This document shows positions 23,401 to 36,700 of a stretch of 64,000 nucleotides of DNA, piece by piece. The DNA lies in assembly GCA_034509425.1 (NCBI GenBank), contig JAVTVJ010000050.1, forward strand, positions 496,001 to 560,000. The letters run 5' to 3'. Below the pieces are notes generated by a model. The model was given only the letters and a program-made list of their open reading frames with translations. It was not told the origin of the DNA and searched no databases. The stretch is from Eopsaltria australis. Its lineage: Eukaryota; Chordata; Aves; Passeriformes; Petroicidae. Every line of letters begins with the position of its first letter. Positions within the stretch are counted from its first letter, which is position 1. The position numbers were made by a program, and so were the translations under genes.

Positions 23401-25370
23401 GAGAGGTGTTGTAAACAGAAAAGAAAAGAGTGAACAGTGTGTGACTTTCCTCAGGCTGGGGAAAGAAGCAGAAGGTGCTGAATTAAACAAACATCTGCCC
23501 TGGCGTACAGCAAACAATGTGTTTGTCTAGTAAACTGAGCAAAGAGGACTTGGAAGTCAGAGAGAGGGGAGGATGAGACAGAGGAAGCCAAGAGGACCAT
23601 TTTGCCAAATGACTTTTTTCATGCTCCAGCAGTCTTTGTTGTAATTACAAGGATCTCAGGGGAGCTGAGCAGTCTAGGTCTTCAGCGCTTTAGAACATTG
23701 CCAATAAGATACAAAAATTGCTAACACAGTGAAAACATTCATATGCAATGGAGTTTGGGGGTTTGCTGAGGGGGTTTTTGCTATTTTTTCTTTTTTAACC
23801 AGCAAAATGTCTATTATACAAAAGAAAAATCCGCTCGAAGTTCTTTCATAACACAAAATTCCTGCACATCAAATTAACAGTGGCAGGAGCCAATGCCCAG
23901 TGTCCATTTGGAGGTGAGGCACAGCCGAGAACAGGGAATGTTTTCCTGCCATGGATGGCAGATCCAAGGTCAGGTCAGTGGCTCTTCCTGGACACAGAGA
24001 CAATTCCAGCCAAGGTCACAACACAAGTAAGGCTATGACCAAATGAACCCAAGGCTGTGAGGAACACAGAGAACTTCTCAGCACAGCTGCCTTGGGTTGT
24101 GTGCAATTCCCAGATTTGTTGTCAGAAGCCTCGGGATCAGGAACACCCAACTGCACATTTTCTGCTCATGTGGGACACCCAGTTAATGAAATTATGCAGA
24201 CACACACACACGAAACCTGAAAGCTCTGCCAAGGCCTCTGTCACTTGTGTTCTCTACCGTGTGTGTGGACATCACAGGCAAATCTGCACCTTTGTAAGAG
24301 GAGGTGAGGGCAGAAAGAGCAATCCCCCTCTCCTCACACTGGAGAGGTTCCTTCTCCTTTGACCTTTGATGGATCCAGAGTGAACACATCATTCAAAATA
24401 AACCTTCAGGCCTCCACATCCACCAGCCTCGTCAGACCTTCCCACTGCAGCCCTCAGCCAGGGCAGGCTCTTGGCACGCAAAGAAACCAAATCCCCCAGC
24501 CTTTTTTTCTTCTTTTTTAAAACCACTTCTATGTTGGGTCACAGCTTTTTCTCTTCTGTCTTCAACTTTCATGAGGATTTGCGCTTTATTTTGTACTTAG
24601 GAGCTCTAAATATGGATGTTTAAATCAGTTTTTAGCCCTGAACTCTCAATAAATGATGGCAAGTGCTGAACATATGGCTCCCATGTGCCATGGTTCTGAT
24701 CCCTCTAGAGCTCCATATAAGGTGCAGTTGGTGACACCACATTCACTCAGGGTGGCAAGAAGCAACCACTGACCCCACAGACACTGAAGGAAAGAGACTA
24801 AACTTGGAATTTCCTGCTTTTATTAAATTTTCCCCCTCCCCATTTCTTTTTGTCTCGCAATTATTTTCCCACCACTTTTATATAAGAACGTTTCTTTTTC
24901 TGTATTAAACTCAAGGCTGGGCCTTCAACCATTGATCTTGTCCTTCTTCAGGAGACAGGAATGTGTGTTTTATGGAGACAATTAAATCAGTTAACTCTCA
25001 AAATGTGTGTGAGGCTTTCCCTAACCCTGTAAACGCTGATCACTGCTGTAACCTTCAGTGGTGGCTGACAATAACTCAGCAACCGCTTCCTTCGATTCTA
25101 ATGGCTACAATAGTTTTTGTAATCATTTTGTTGCTGTGCTCCAATGATTTTAATTTATGGCATGTAGGGGTGTATTTCTCACCTCCCTTGTTTCAGGAAA
25201 CCTCTGCAAGCACTGAGGGGAAAACAAAATTTGCAAACTGGGGGAAGGAGAACCAGCACTATAGGCTGGTGGCTGATTTAAGATATTCCAGTCACACAGC
25301 CTTTGGTGGAGCAGACCCAGTGCATTGCAACAAAAGGAGAATTTCATTTTGTTTTTGAAATGCTGTTATT
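20454..25370. other. Unique noncoding sequence
   Basis: No gene, transposon or tandem array is recognised. A perfect donor-like CAG|GTAAGA lies at 22034-22042, but the sequence upstream has stops in all frames. A short (CA)n run occurs at 24200-24211. The segment otherwise contains only short overlapping open frames. Confidence 0.55.
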
Positions 25371-25660
25371 ACATTCAGGAAATTTGCAAAGGCACCTTGA
25401 CAGAAAATGATCAAATATCTGAACTTCCAGTGCAACAACATTTACTTAGTAAATGACATTTTAATGCAGAAAGTCAAATTTGCATACTAATTAAAATTTT
25501 CCTTTAAAACATTTAGACTTTTTGGCCTTCCCACCTACCCACAGTGACAGAGATTAAAAGATTTTTTTATTAAGTCCTGTCAAACAAAATACATTTTTGT
25601 AAAGTGCTACAGTACGAAGTGGCACTTTTAACCTATTTTCTAATCATTCAGAATTTAGGC
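25371..25660. other. AT-rich candidate conserved noncoding patch
   Basis: This AT-rich block contains a POU octamer ATTTGCAT (25478-25485) three bases before a homeodomain-type TAATTA (25488-25493). Further TTAAAA and TAAAT motifs surround it, and no repeat is recognisable. Dense homeodomain/POU motifs in repeat-free sequence are typical of developmental enhancers, but AT-rich DNA also produces them by chance. Confidence 0.3.
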
Positions 25661-28513
25661 AGGGGAAGCATCTCCAAATGCTCCCTGATCTCAGAGAGGC
25701 AGCTGATGGCAGAGCAATGGCAAAGATGGAGTTTTCTCCCTCACTAAATTTACACATTGTGGGAAAGCAGCTTCATGTACTGCATGCTGGGTAATAAAAT
25801 AAAAAGTCATTACACTTGTAAAACTACCCTGGTGCTTTACTAAGAGATTTATAGAGGAGCTGTGAGTTGGAGTAACACTTCAGCTGCCTTCACCTCGTGT
25901 GACTTCCAGGCAGGGCTGGAGGGTGGCAGGGGCAGGGCAGCAATAAAGAGTGTGAGGTGGCACAGTGAGGATGACAACAGCAGAGAGGAGCTGGGGAAGA
26001 GCTGAGCAGCTCCTGCCTCTGCTCTTCCCAAGAATCCAGGGGCTCCCAGGCCAGCCTTGGGTTGATGTTGCTTTGGTTTTTTTCTAAAAATCAACCACTG
26101 AAGCAAAATTCCTCCTCTAATCATTTCCTGGCCAAGAGGTTTCTTAACAGTGAAACGGGCATTTCTGTATCTTTTAATGGAAACAAAAATATTTCAAGGA
26201 GGATCAAGCAAAACTTGTTGCACCATTTTTTCCAATCCCCTCTTTGCATGTGCCCTTTACCAGCAATAACTTCCTAAGATGTGGCCTCCCCACAAACCAC
26301 GAGGATCACTACAAACAGACAAGCAATTCTCCTAAGCTCCAGTTGTTTTTCACTCGTGTGTTGAGCCAGGAACTGAAGGCTTTGCCTCTGTTTTGCTTGA
26401 CACAACAACTTCCAACCCTCTTCAAAGGCTGTTTTCTTGGAGAATTTATAAATTTCTGTGTATAATCATTCTGTGCTGTAATGTGTCAGTAAAAGCACGT
26501 TTACACCAAGTTTACACCCTGATAGGAACATTTCAGAGACACCTGAGAGGCAGATCCTACAAGCACTGAAAGGCTACAAACATTTAAGTCATTGATGTAT
26601 TACCTGAACATCACCCAGGCCTCATTCACAGATTCCAGAACTGCACAGAACTATTTTCCTTCACCTTAAGAATAAAATGATGTTCCTGGTCCTTTTTCCC
26701 CATGGACATTCAGACCACCTTTTACTGCTCTGCCAGATGTCTTTAAGTGAAGCTAAATTGCATTTGGTTTAAGTGCCATCTGAGGGTTTCCCCACACAGT
26801 GGAACAAACAGGGCAGCTCCCATCACACGAAATTAATGTCAGACTATTAATTAATGCCTCATACATGGTTTATGTGGAGAAACAAGGGCCATTTTGGACC
26901 TGGAATAGGAGTAACTTCTGATTGCCACCCCTACCAAACAGCCTGGCCTTTGCATCTCTGTCCTCTGAGTGCACAAACACCATGGACAGGTGTTCTTGGA
27001 GAAAGGGAAAATCCTACAGCATAAGGCACTTTGTAACTTGTATAAGGACTTACACAAAAGGAGTTCCAGTGATACAAATAATTCACTGAAAATTATAACC
27101 CTGAAGGCAAATTATACCCACAAAATGCTCTATCACAGTCCAGCCCCTAGCTCAAAACACAAAACAATTCTCTGCTGAAGCACAAGCTCTTAACCAACAG
27201 ACAGGGGTTTGTTTCCCCATAATCATGAGCAACCAATTGCTTTCTTCAATGTCTTTTTCTACAAAGTTCTAAATATTCCATTTAAACGTATATTCCAATA
27301 ATCTTCACATCCTGAAAAATGTTCAAATAGTTCCACTTGAAACCCTCACTCTGGCTATTTTTTTTCTTCTTTCTTCTTCCCATTGATTTGGAGCTCTGAA
27401 AGGATATTTCAAACAGAAGTATCTGGTTTGATTTTTCCTTCCACCCCCTCCTCCCTTTTCTCTTCCTCTGTCTCTTTCTTATTCCCCCCTTTACAAACTT
27501 AACAAAGAATTTCCCTCCACTCTTTGGGGACAGTTCTCTTTCTTGCTTAATTTAACACTTAAAAAAATAATGTTTTGACATGAAGTTCTGGCACATCAGC
27601 TGCAAGGAGAGCAGGCACAACAATGGAACAGCACAGGGAAAACCAAAAATATTTCTACAAAGAGCCCAGTTTGTCTTTAAAATAGAGGCATAGAGGAACT
27701 CTTCAAATGCTCCTAAAATGTTGATACTTTATTTCTGCATAGGGGGATGTTCAAAACTCTGCTGTCCCCAGAGGGGACTTGAGCATCAAGATCACAGAGT
27801 CTGATATCAGTTGCAGCAAGGCATGTGCAACCCTTGGGCCTTGAATCTTAATTATATCTGCAACTGTTTACAGCTTATAATTATTGTCGTTAATTTACTG
27901 AGGGAAGTTACACTTTTCATCTCAAGTTATATTTTTGGCATGTTAATCCATTTGCACACAGACTATTGCATCTGATTGTGCAGACCGAAATTAAAGCAGG
28001 TTTTTCACTTTCATTTCATTGGATTTTACCATATTCTATATGATTTTAAAAAGCAAAATTTGACTGTTCCTAGCAATGTTATAAATGTTGTTCAATAAAG
28101 CTCAGCTTCCCACTGCCCAAGAGCAGCAGCATGTCAGAGGCTGTGAAGGACAGCAGAGCAACCTATATTTTTCTAAGATCTTTGCAATCCCAAATCCAGT
28201 GGAATTATGACCATCTGACAGCAAAACCAAATCATGAAGTTAGCATTGCTGAGCTTTATTGCTCAAGAGCTATGTCCTGCCAATCCTTGCTGCCACACAA
28301 GGTTTAGCTCTCTCCGTGTAAACTGGAGCACTTACAGAAGTTCTGATGGGATCAGTATTAATTCTTCACAGGCCACAGCTTTGTGATACCTCAATTTGAG
28401 ATATTCTGAACAACCACCATCACTAAAAACAGTGCTTTGGGACCAGAACTTTATTTGTTCCTGCTTCATCATCCTGGGCCAAACCTTTTCTCTGTTTCTG
28501 CCTCCAGGCTTCA

Positions 28514-28556
28514 GAATTTGTACAAGGCAGAGGCAGGCAGAGGAATTTGTACAAGG
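28514..28556. repeat. Partial tandem duplication, 29-base period
   Basis: The 14-mer GAATTTGTACAAGG occurs at 28514-28527 and again at 28543-28556. It is separated by an AGGCAG-rich spacer, so the period is 29 bases and the copy number about 1.5. This looks like a simple local duplication. Confidence 0.85.
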
Positions 28557-31500
28557 ACCACAGGAGGAAGAAATATCCTTCTAGAAGGAGTTCTAATTCA
28601 CCAGGGTCTCTGGGAGCCCAGGAGGTGTCTGAGCTGCCTCAGCCAGTACCACAGCTCCATCCAGGGTGAGGAACAAAATTCCTGGTGGTTCTCTCCTCCC
28701 AAATGCTCACCAGGAGAACCCTCCCTCACACAGCTCATCCTGTTCCATCCCAGCAGTTCCCTGCAGTGACTCAGGCTATCAGGAAGAATGATAATGTTCA
28801 TAAACCAAGGGATTGAATGCGAGTCAAAGGGAATATTCTTGCCATATAGAAGCACAAATTTATTGCACACTCCTACTTCTCTTATCAGGTAATTCTAAGC
28901 TGATGTGATAGAAATGCAAGGTACAGGAGAGGGCAGACAACGATAGGGGAATGTTGGATTTTTTTATCTTGTCTATAGGATTAGAAAATCTGAGTGCTAA
29001 GAGGTTTTTTTATCTGGCAATACTCACAACTGAAGACATAAGATATCTCTAGAGTAGGCAAAGCAAAGCTATTCTTAAGAATATGGCACTGGGCATGTCC
29101 TACCTACTCCTGCAGCAGAGATATTTCACTGTGTGCTGACTGGGAGATGAGCCATTTAAAAACCACCTCACTGTGAATCACAGTTATTGGAACAGAAAAA
29201 TTAATTTATTCTGTGCACCCTTTTTTGTTTTCACCATGACAAAGCCACTGGAAAGGTTTTATCAACACGAGATTCTTCTTATTAAATGTTTTAAACCGTG
29301 ATTTTCCTCGCTAGGGAAATTCTGGATGTTGCACTGAGTGTATCCAGAATAACTCCCTAACATGGAGGCACAGATGGAGACATATGTCTACATTGCATCA
29401 GCTTCATCTACATTACTTCTCACAACACCACAGGAACAGTTTATCCCAGAAAATACACTTGGCACTTGCTGAAGCAGCAGTTTTGTCATCCCCAGGTGTT
29501 GGAGAACTGTGAGGCTCTCTGAGGTGGGGATTTTATGTGTCACTTAGGTGTAAACCAGGCATAAAAGAGGTCCATGATTTAACCTGTAGTCATAAGGAAG
29601 GATTGGAAGGGAATCCAGGACTCTTAACTGTTGTGCTTTTATCTTTCCTACCAGGAATCATTCCACACATGAACAGGGCCATGGAAGAGGAGAAGGGAGG
29701 GGAACGTGCAGGAGTGCAGCCTGAAAAAATGGTTAAAAATGTGGATTTCCATAACATTCAGCACCATCCAGAGCCTCCCAAGGCAAATGGGACTGGTACC
29801 ACTGACTCCAGCAGAAAAACATTTGGCTCAGTGCAGAGTGATTTTGAAAATGCTGCTTTGACATTTTAGGCCTGAAACCAGACATTTTCCCTGACATTAT
29901 GAAACACAGCGAGGTAATATTACAAATAAGTGTAAAAAATAAATCCAGCTTGGAAAACATAAATGACCTTTCAAAGCCTGAAATCATGTAATAATAACTG
30001 GCCTGACCCATTCTGAGGTTTTATTGTTTGAGCTTCACTTACGTTTCTGCCTTTCTCCCTTGGATAAAGTGAACAGTTGGGGACTGAAATCCCAGAACAA
30101 GTGCATGCCTATTTACCAACAAAATGAAAAATGTCTGGAAAGAGTTCCAAATATCTGATCTGCTGGGGGGATGGACAGCACACAAAGGAGAGAGCCCAAA
30201 CCTTCTCACCCTGCTTCCTCCAGGGTTTGCCTGTATTGTTTGCTTCAGCCAGCCCATTTCTAATGAATCCAATAATCAGCTGGAACTTGAACCTGCTCTG
30301 CCATCTCTCACTGTTCTTTCAGTTCCAGGAAAACTGAAGCAAATGATGTTCTTCTTGCCTAGCAATAAAAAAGCCATAATAATACTGATGTGTACATCTG
30401 GTTCCAAAAGCAGTTTTGGGGCTTCAGTCAAAACAGAGATGGAATTTAATACACACCATGTTCAATGTTTTGGGAAGCCGTAATGTTTTTTTCTTAGTTG
30501 GTTTTCAAATCTTTTTTTTTTTTCCTAAGAGCTTTTCTGTCTTACCTTACTCTGTTATGTCTCTGAGATCTTGTCCTTGACAGTTTCCCCAGGCTGCTCC
30601 CACATTTCCCAGATGTTTGGATGGACAAGAAGGACCATCCTGGTTCAGAGTGGTGAGACAGAAAATGCTTGTTGAGGCCAACAGGTCTGACCTGCTCTCC
30701 AGTCTGGGAATGGTTGGATCCAGTTCCATCTCCTTTCCCCTCCATGGAGACCCTCAGAGTCTCCTCCTGCCTCAGTTGCCAAGTTCTGCTAACTTTGTTG
30801 GAATTTCATGTTTGAAAACTCCTCTCTTTGGTCATTTTTCCTTGATAATGGCAAACAGATGAATAAATGAAACGAAGAGGACAGATACTGACAGACAGAA
30901 AGGCAGACAGCCAGACAGCCTCATTTCCTTAGGAAACAAGGCTGAAAAATGAACACACTCCCCAGAGGCCTCGACAGCAGTGACTTAGGTACAGTTGCAC
31001 AGAGCTACCTTTAATTGAATACTGTTGGATTATTATGTTCCATTTTTCCTCTTGTCCTGACCTGCTCGTTGAGTAAATAGAGCCATCTGCCAAAGCAAGG
31101 GCTCCTGGATGAGAGGAGAGCTCCTTCCCCTGGGACAGCAAAGTAGGCCAGGGATTCACCAGGGCTTTCTGCAGCTCACATTATTATTCAGGTTTCCACA
31201 CTGCAGGAGCAAGGGATCTGTATCTCGCTGAATAATCTGGCAGGAAACGTAGCTAAATCACAAAAACATCCTGGCTGGGAACCATGGGTATCTCATAGAG
31301 AGAGTTAAAGTGACATTTTCTGATAAAAGTTTGTCATTCCCTTTCCCAGGCCCAAGCTGGTTTTTGATTCACTGGATGCACTTCTCACCTCAGAGCAAAG
31401 TGTTTGCAGTGGATCTTTAGCCAAATAGAGAAGTTAAAAGTCCTTAGCCACGGGCAGCCAAAGTGTACCCTGACTGTTGTTTGAACTCTAGATGAACAGG

Positions 31501-33150
31501 AAAGCAGTTGTTTATCATGGGAACACATGGTGTGTTTTTTCCCTCTCCATTTTTGTCAATAAAAACTAATTTTATTTTTACAAGAAGTCCTAGAAGCAGA
31601 ACAGTTTAGATTCCTCCAACCACTGTCTTTAATGAATAGGGTTTGTATTTCCAAGGACAAGCATTTTTATAGCAACACAGAAAGGATTTTCCTAGAAAAT
31701 ATCTTTTCATGGTTGGAAGTTTCTCGTTAAAAGTGTTTTTTTCTCTAATCTCTGCTGGTAAATGTGGTTTGGCGTTTTGGCAAAGACAGCGCAGGGCTGA
31801 AGCCTGCTCACAACCTCCAGGCATTCCTGTGATGATCTAGAGAGCTCAGAGCAAGAGCCAAAACCAGTCTTAATCCAACTGGGAGAGAAGAGGGTGTTGC
31901 ACAGCTAAGCAGCCACATCTCAGACAGGTTTGTGCCAGTAGGAGAGATAAAGCAATGCCTCCCTGCCCAGGAAATCCACCCCTCAGAAGACATTGCTGGA
32001 GAACCAACTTCCCAACTCCACTCCACCTCTGAGATAAACCTACTGAAAATAACGGATTAAAACTTGGGTTTACATAAAATTTTAAATAAAGATTCAGTCT
32101 GTCAACTCATCTCACTCTCCCTTTTTCACTTAAAGAAGATATTCTTCAGTAAAAAAAATAAAACAAGTGGTTGTTTGGGGTTTTTTTGATTCCTCAGAGA
32201 AACACTCCTTTGGCATCCTGAGCTCTCCTGCAATCATGTCAGACTGTGGGAGGCTGGCAGAGGAGAGCAAGGAGTCCTAATCCCCCTAGATCCTGTGCTG
32301 CCCACACAAACCAGCCCTGCAGACTCATCTCTGCCTTTTAAGAACAGCACATCCTTGACAGATGTTATTGATGCCTCCACAGGGGCTGTCTGGGCACCTT
32401 CTCCCCGCACAATGATCTCGCCACATTATTACAGGATGCTGTGGGAGCACCTGGGAAATGATCCCAGCTCCCTGCTTGGATGGACTCTGTGCCCACGTGC
32501 AGGGGAGGTTCATACCCAGAACACTCAGCCAGAGCTGGAGGGGTTTGCAGCATTTGCTGTCTCTGGGTGTGCTCTGGGCAGCCAGGTGAATTCTCCAGCT
32601 CGGAGCCCTCCAGGTGCTGCAGCCTCACAGCAAAGCTGGAAAAGCTCAGTTACCCATTTCTGCAATCCAGAATTCAGGAGGACTTAAATCAATCAGTTCC
32701 AGTGCAAAGGAGCTATGAGACACCATAAATCAATATAAACCTAGATTATATCAATTTAAATGCCATTCATTGGGAACAAATCAAAGCCAGTCTGACATAA
32801 TCCTTTGCTAAAGCACAGCAAGAGTGGCTTTCTTTAAACTCATTTAACTAAATCTACTTGAAAACTAATTTAAGGTATGGTTCTGACATATGTAGGAAAA
32901 AGCCTACTGTGAACATCACAAACAGCTACTGAGGGCTCACATCAGGGCTCTGGAGAGAGATGCTTCTGGAAATTAGATGCGTTCAGAAAAGCTTCACATT
33001 CTGTGGGGTTTTTTCAACCCTGATGCAAAAAGGACCACTCAAAGATTTTCCAGATCAAATCCACCAGTTTCCCACTGTTTCTACAAAGTTTGAGAAAATT
33101 TTGTCCTGTGATTTTTCCAAGACTCCACAGGCATTTTGATTAAAACAAAC

Positions 33151-33171
33151 TTTTTTTTTTTTTTTTTTTTT
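33151..33171. repeat. Poly(T) run of 21
   Basis: An uninterrupted run of 21 T's. On the minus strand it would read as a poly(A) tail, but the sequence to its right (upstream on that strand) shows no AATAAA or gene-like body that I recognise. Confidence 0.9.
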
Positions 33172-33409
33172 AAACAGTGAAGCAGCATTTTTTCAGCTCA
33201 AGAGCAAAGCGAGGACATCAGGGAATGAGCCTCCCAAGCAGAATGAGACATGACTCATCAAGCCACCTTTCCAAAAGTGAGGGACCTTCCCACCTCCACG
33301 CTCCCACCTGCCCTCAGGACACTCAAAGAAACAATCAAAACTATGGCAAGAACACCCAAAACCCAAACCATTTAGGCAGCAAAGCCTGAAGCTGTAATGA
33401 ACATAAATA

Positions 33410-33730
33410 TTAAAAGTTTCCTGAAGACGAGGCGCTTTTAGTCTTCCTCGTTTGAGTCGGCAAAGCACCTAATGGTGTGTGATAAAAGCAAAGCCAGGCA
33501 ATTATTTTCCTCTGTTCTGCAATCTGTGAGAAAGCGTGTGGGGAAACGTCATGTCTGCTCGCAAGCATCGTGCCGTGAGGTCTGGAAATCCGCGTTCCCC
33601 CAGCCCAGACAGACAGGAATTGACAAGCACTGGCCATTCCCAGAGCACACGTCAGGTTCAGAGAGCCCTTTCCTCCGAGAAGTGCCCCAGTTTTCCAGGC
33701 ACACACGCAAGCCAGGTCCTGATCCCTGAC
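33410..33730. other. CpG-retaining patch with small inverted repeats
   Basis: More CpGs are scattered here than in the flanking kilobases, including at least four within the first 50 bases. At its left end ACGAGG (33427-33432) pairs with CCTCGT (33446-33451), and AAGAC (33424-33428) can alternatively pair with GTCTT (33441-33445). Open frames of 115-117 codons cross it on the minus strand but match nothing that I recognise. It is a candidate regulatory element. Confidence 0.3.
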
Positions 33731-36700
33731 AGCACAACAACCAAGCACATATGGAATCTTCAAACGCTGATTTTTTTTTCCTCTTTCTGGCTGCTGGACT
33801 GGAAGGCCAGTTAAGAGAAGTGGTAGAAAACATTTCAGGAATTAGGTTCTCTGAATCACATGTCAGGATCTTTGGTTTCATGACAAGTAAACCCAAAAAT
33901 CCCAGTCTACCAGAAAATCAGCCTACAATAATATTGCTAAGTCTTACAAGAACAACAAACTAAAAAAACCAGATTGATTTATGTGAGAGTGCCAATAGCT
34001 GCTCTGGAAAATGTTTACCTGTTGAATTTGGTTTGAGTTTGGGATAAATTGTCAGACTTCTTTCTTTATCAATCCAGAATTATGGTCCAGTCCTCTAAGG
34101 CAGACAGAGAGATATAGAAATACAAAAGGAGACCCCTCCATCATAAAACAAAGATTAGAAAAAAAAATCATATTTCTATGAAGTCCTTTAACCCATTCTG
34201 GTTAGATTAGGAAGTCCATAATATTATTATAATGTGATATAATTTCAGTGTTTTGAAGCTTGTAAAGCTAAATTTAAACGTTAGAATTTTCAGCTAGGAG
34301 ATTTCCAACTAGTTTAACCTCCCTGTTTCCTCAGGATCTGTTTTCATAGTAGCCAGGACAACCTTATCTCTCTATCCATATTCAGTGTATGTTATTTTAC
34401 ACTTACCTCATCCTAACCAGGTAATTATCTTACACATCTTGTTTCTGAGAAATAATGAAATAAAAGATTTGCTTCCCGCTAACCCACCCACTCAGAAGCA
34501 GTGTCTTCTCATGTTTTGCTTGATAGGGCACATGTGGTCCTTTCAAACAGTCTGATTTGACATCTCAAAGAGATTAAAAGTCATATCAAAAAGCTATCTG
34601 TTGAGTGACAACATAAGTACTTATTTAATAAGTATATTAAATACATATGCACGGCGATATACCGTACATGCAAGGTTTTAAATATATACCCCAGTTAACT
34701 GCCATATGGATATGTTGTTGTGGAAAAAAATATTTATAAAATGTTTTTTCCAAATGTTTAATCTACAGCAGATGCGCCTTGCATTCATCTGTTTGGCTTG
34801 GCATTCACTACAGGGAGATCTTATTAATCATACAGACCTCCTGTAGTAGAGGAAACAGAGGCTATTATGGGATTCATCTGTTTATGACTAAACAGAAAAA
34901 AGGATCTTCATCAAATGAGAGATCCCTTTCTGAAATGTAGAAGGCTGTGGGGAAGCCACATGGTGCCTCTCATCTCCCAGCATCGCGCCCCTACTCCTCC
35001 TCTTTATGTTGCAACAACAAAGCAGGACAGGCTGTGTGGGTCTGGGGCAGGAGAGCAGAGCAGCAGGAGCTGTGGGGATCGACCTGGGGACATCCACATT
35101 TCATTTGCTCCTTTTCCATGCTAAGGTTGTGGAAGTTTTTTTCTCCTCGCCCGTTTTGTTGTTCCATTATGTTTGGAAGAACACACAGGATTCATGGAAG
35201 ATGCTTCAAAGTCTCATCTCACTCTCCACACCTCCCGTGCCTGTCCCTCCCTCCCAGCTCTGCTTCACAAGGTTAGCCAGTGCCAACGTTTACAACAAAA
35301 ATCTTTTGACTTGACTGCAGCCCATGATTTTATTACTCTTCAGTTGTTGTGACAAAGGGAGTAGCTGCAGGTGACCTTTTGAACTGGGCAGGGAAGAAGC
35401 AGAGAAAGCCAGTGAGGAAAAAGGATGAATCAGGTTTAACTGAGTGGAGAAGGTCAAGTACCCCGAGCACCACGGCTGAATGGAAACCAAAGAGGAGGCA
35501 GCAGATCCCAGACCTTTCAAGGGCCTGCTTGGAAACAGGAAAACCTCTTAAACCCACTTTCTACTTGCCATATTTCATAAGTAAATCATGGGTCCTTACA
35601 ACAACAGACACACTTACAATTCCTTTTCCCTTGTATTTCTTTTAAACTTTACTGTTTTGCAGACATGTTATTAGAATTAAATATCTCATTTGTAGTCCTG
35701 TATCTAACAAATTGCTCTTTGTCCTTATTTTCAAGAGGCTCACTGACAGATCACCATCTCAGCTTGTCTGCTCAGCCATTTGAAGGCCAAGTAACTCCAG
35801 CTCACAAGTGTGTGTACACCTGGGACAAACATCACCACAAAATTGGAAATAAAATGTATTCAGGGGAAAAACACTTAGCTAATTGATTTCCAACAACAGT
35901 CTCCAAGTTAGTAAATGAACTGTGGTAGTTTTGTCTTTCTTTTTTGAGTGTGATGATCATTACCCCATTCTTAAACAAAGTGCCACACTTTTGCTCAGCA
36001 CAGGATTTGTAAGAAGTTGACTGCAATAGAAGTATTTTGAAAATTATGTTTCTTTAATTTTTAGTACAAGATTTCTTGTCCTATTTTGAGATTTGACTGT
36101 GAAAGTCATGTTACGAATTTTGTTTCATCACTGGATAAAAATGTGGCCTTTGAGGATGATACAAACTCATATCAGCTCTTCAGAAGGAAAAAGCTTCCAA
36201 AGGAAAAGTGGGTCCTCCTGAGCTTTGTTGGACAGGAAGAGGGTTAAGCAAGGCCTTACCTGTTCTGGTAATTTAGAAACAGAAGTTGGGCTGGCAAAGG
36301 CTTGGGAGCTCTCAGTGGTCCAACACCTCTGGTGCTCAGCTGTCCTTGGTATCTGCAGGTGAGTGTGATTAGAAACTGTATTTGGGGTCACAGCCAAATG
36401 ACCAACTACTCCCTCATTTTCCTGATCATCAGGTAATTATCCCTTTAGAGATCAGTCCAATGAAATGACTGTGCACAGTTCAGCCCAGCTCCACGTGCAC
36501 CCCCTGTGTCCTGGCCTGCAGTGCCCACTGTTATCCCTGACCAGCTCCCACGCTTGGCCCCAGGTGTTCACACAGTGACTTCCACACAAACAAACTTTCT
36601 GACCCCAGTATGAAATTTGGCCTCCACACTGGCAATTTACAAGTCTACACCAGAACATATCTCTAAATAGGATAATCCTAAACCCCTTTTGATACAAAAA

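Larger units (their letters stand above)
25661..33409. other. Unique noncoding sequence with simple tracts
   Basis: No gene is supported. Contents: pyrimidine-rich stretches at about 27358-27380 and 27430-27490, a partial tandem duplication at 28514-28556, T runs near 30511-30523, and a 21-base T run at 33151-33171. Open frames are short and overlapping on both strands. Confidence 0.55.

Noticed and set aside
34372..34500. Minus-strand microexon with ideal acceptor and GAG|GTAAGT donor near 34400-34450
   Set aside because: About 38 bases between the signals, with stops in every frame. Splice-like motifs this close occur by chance in AT-rich DNA.
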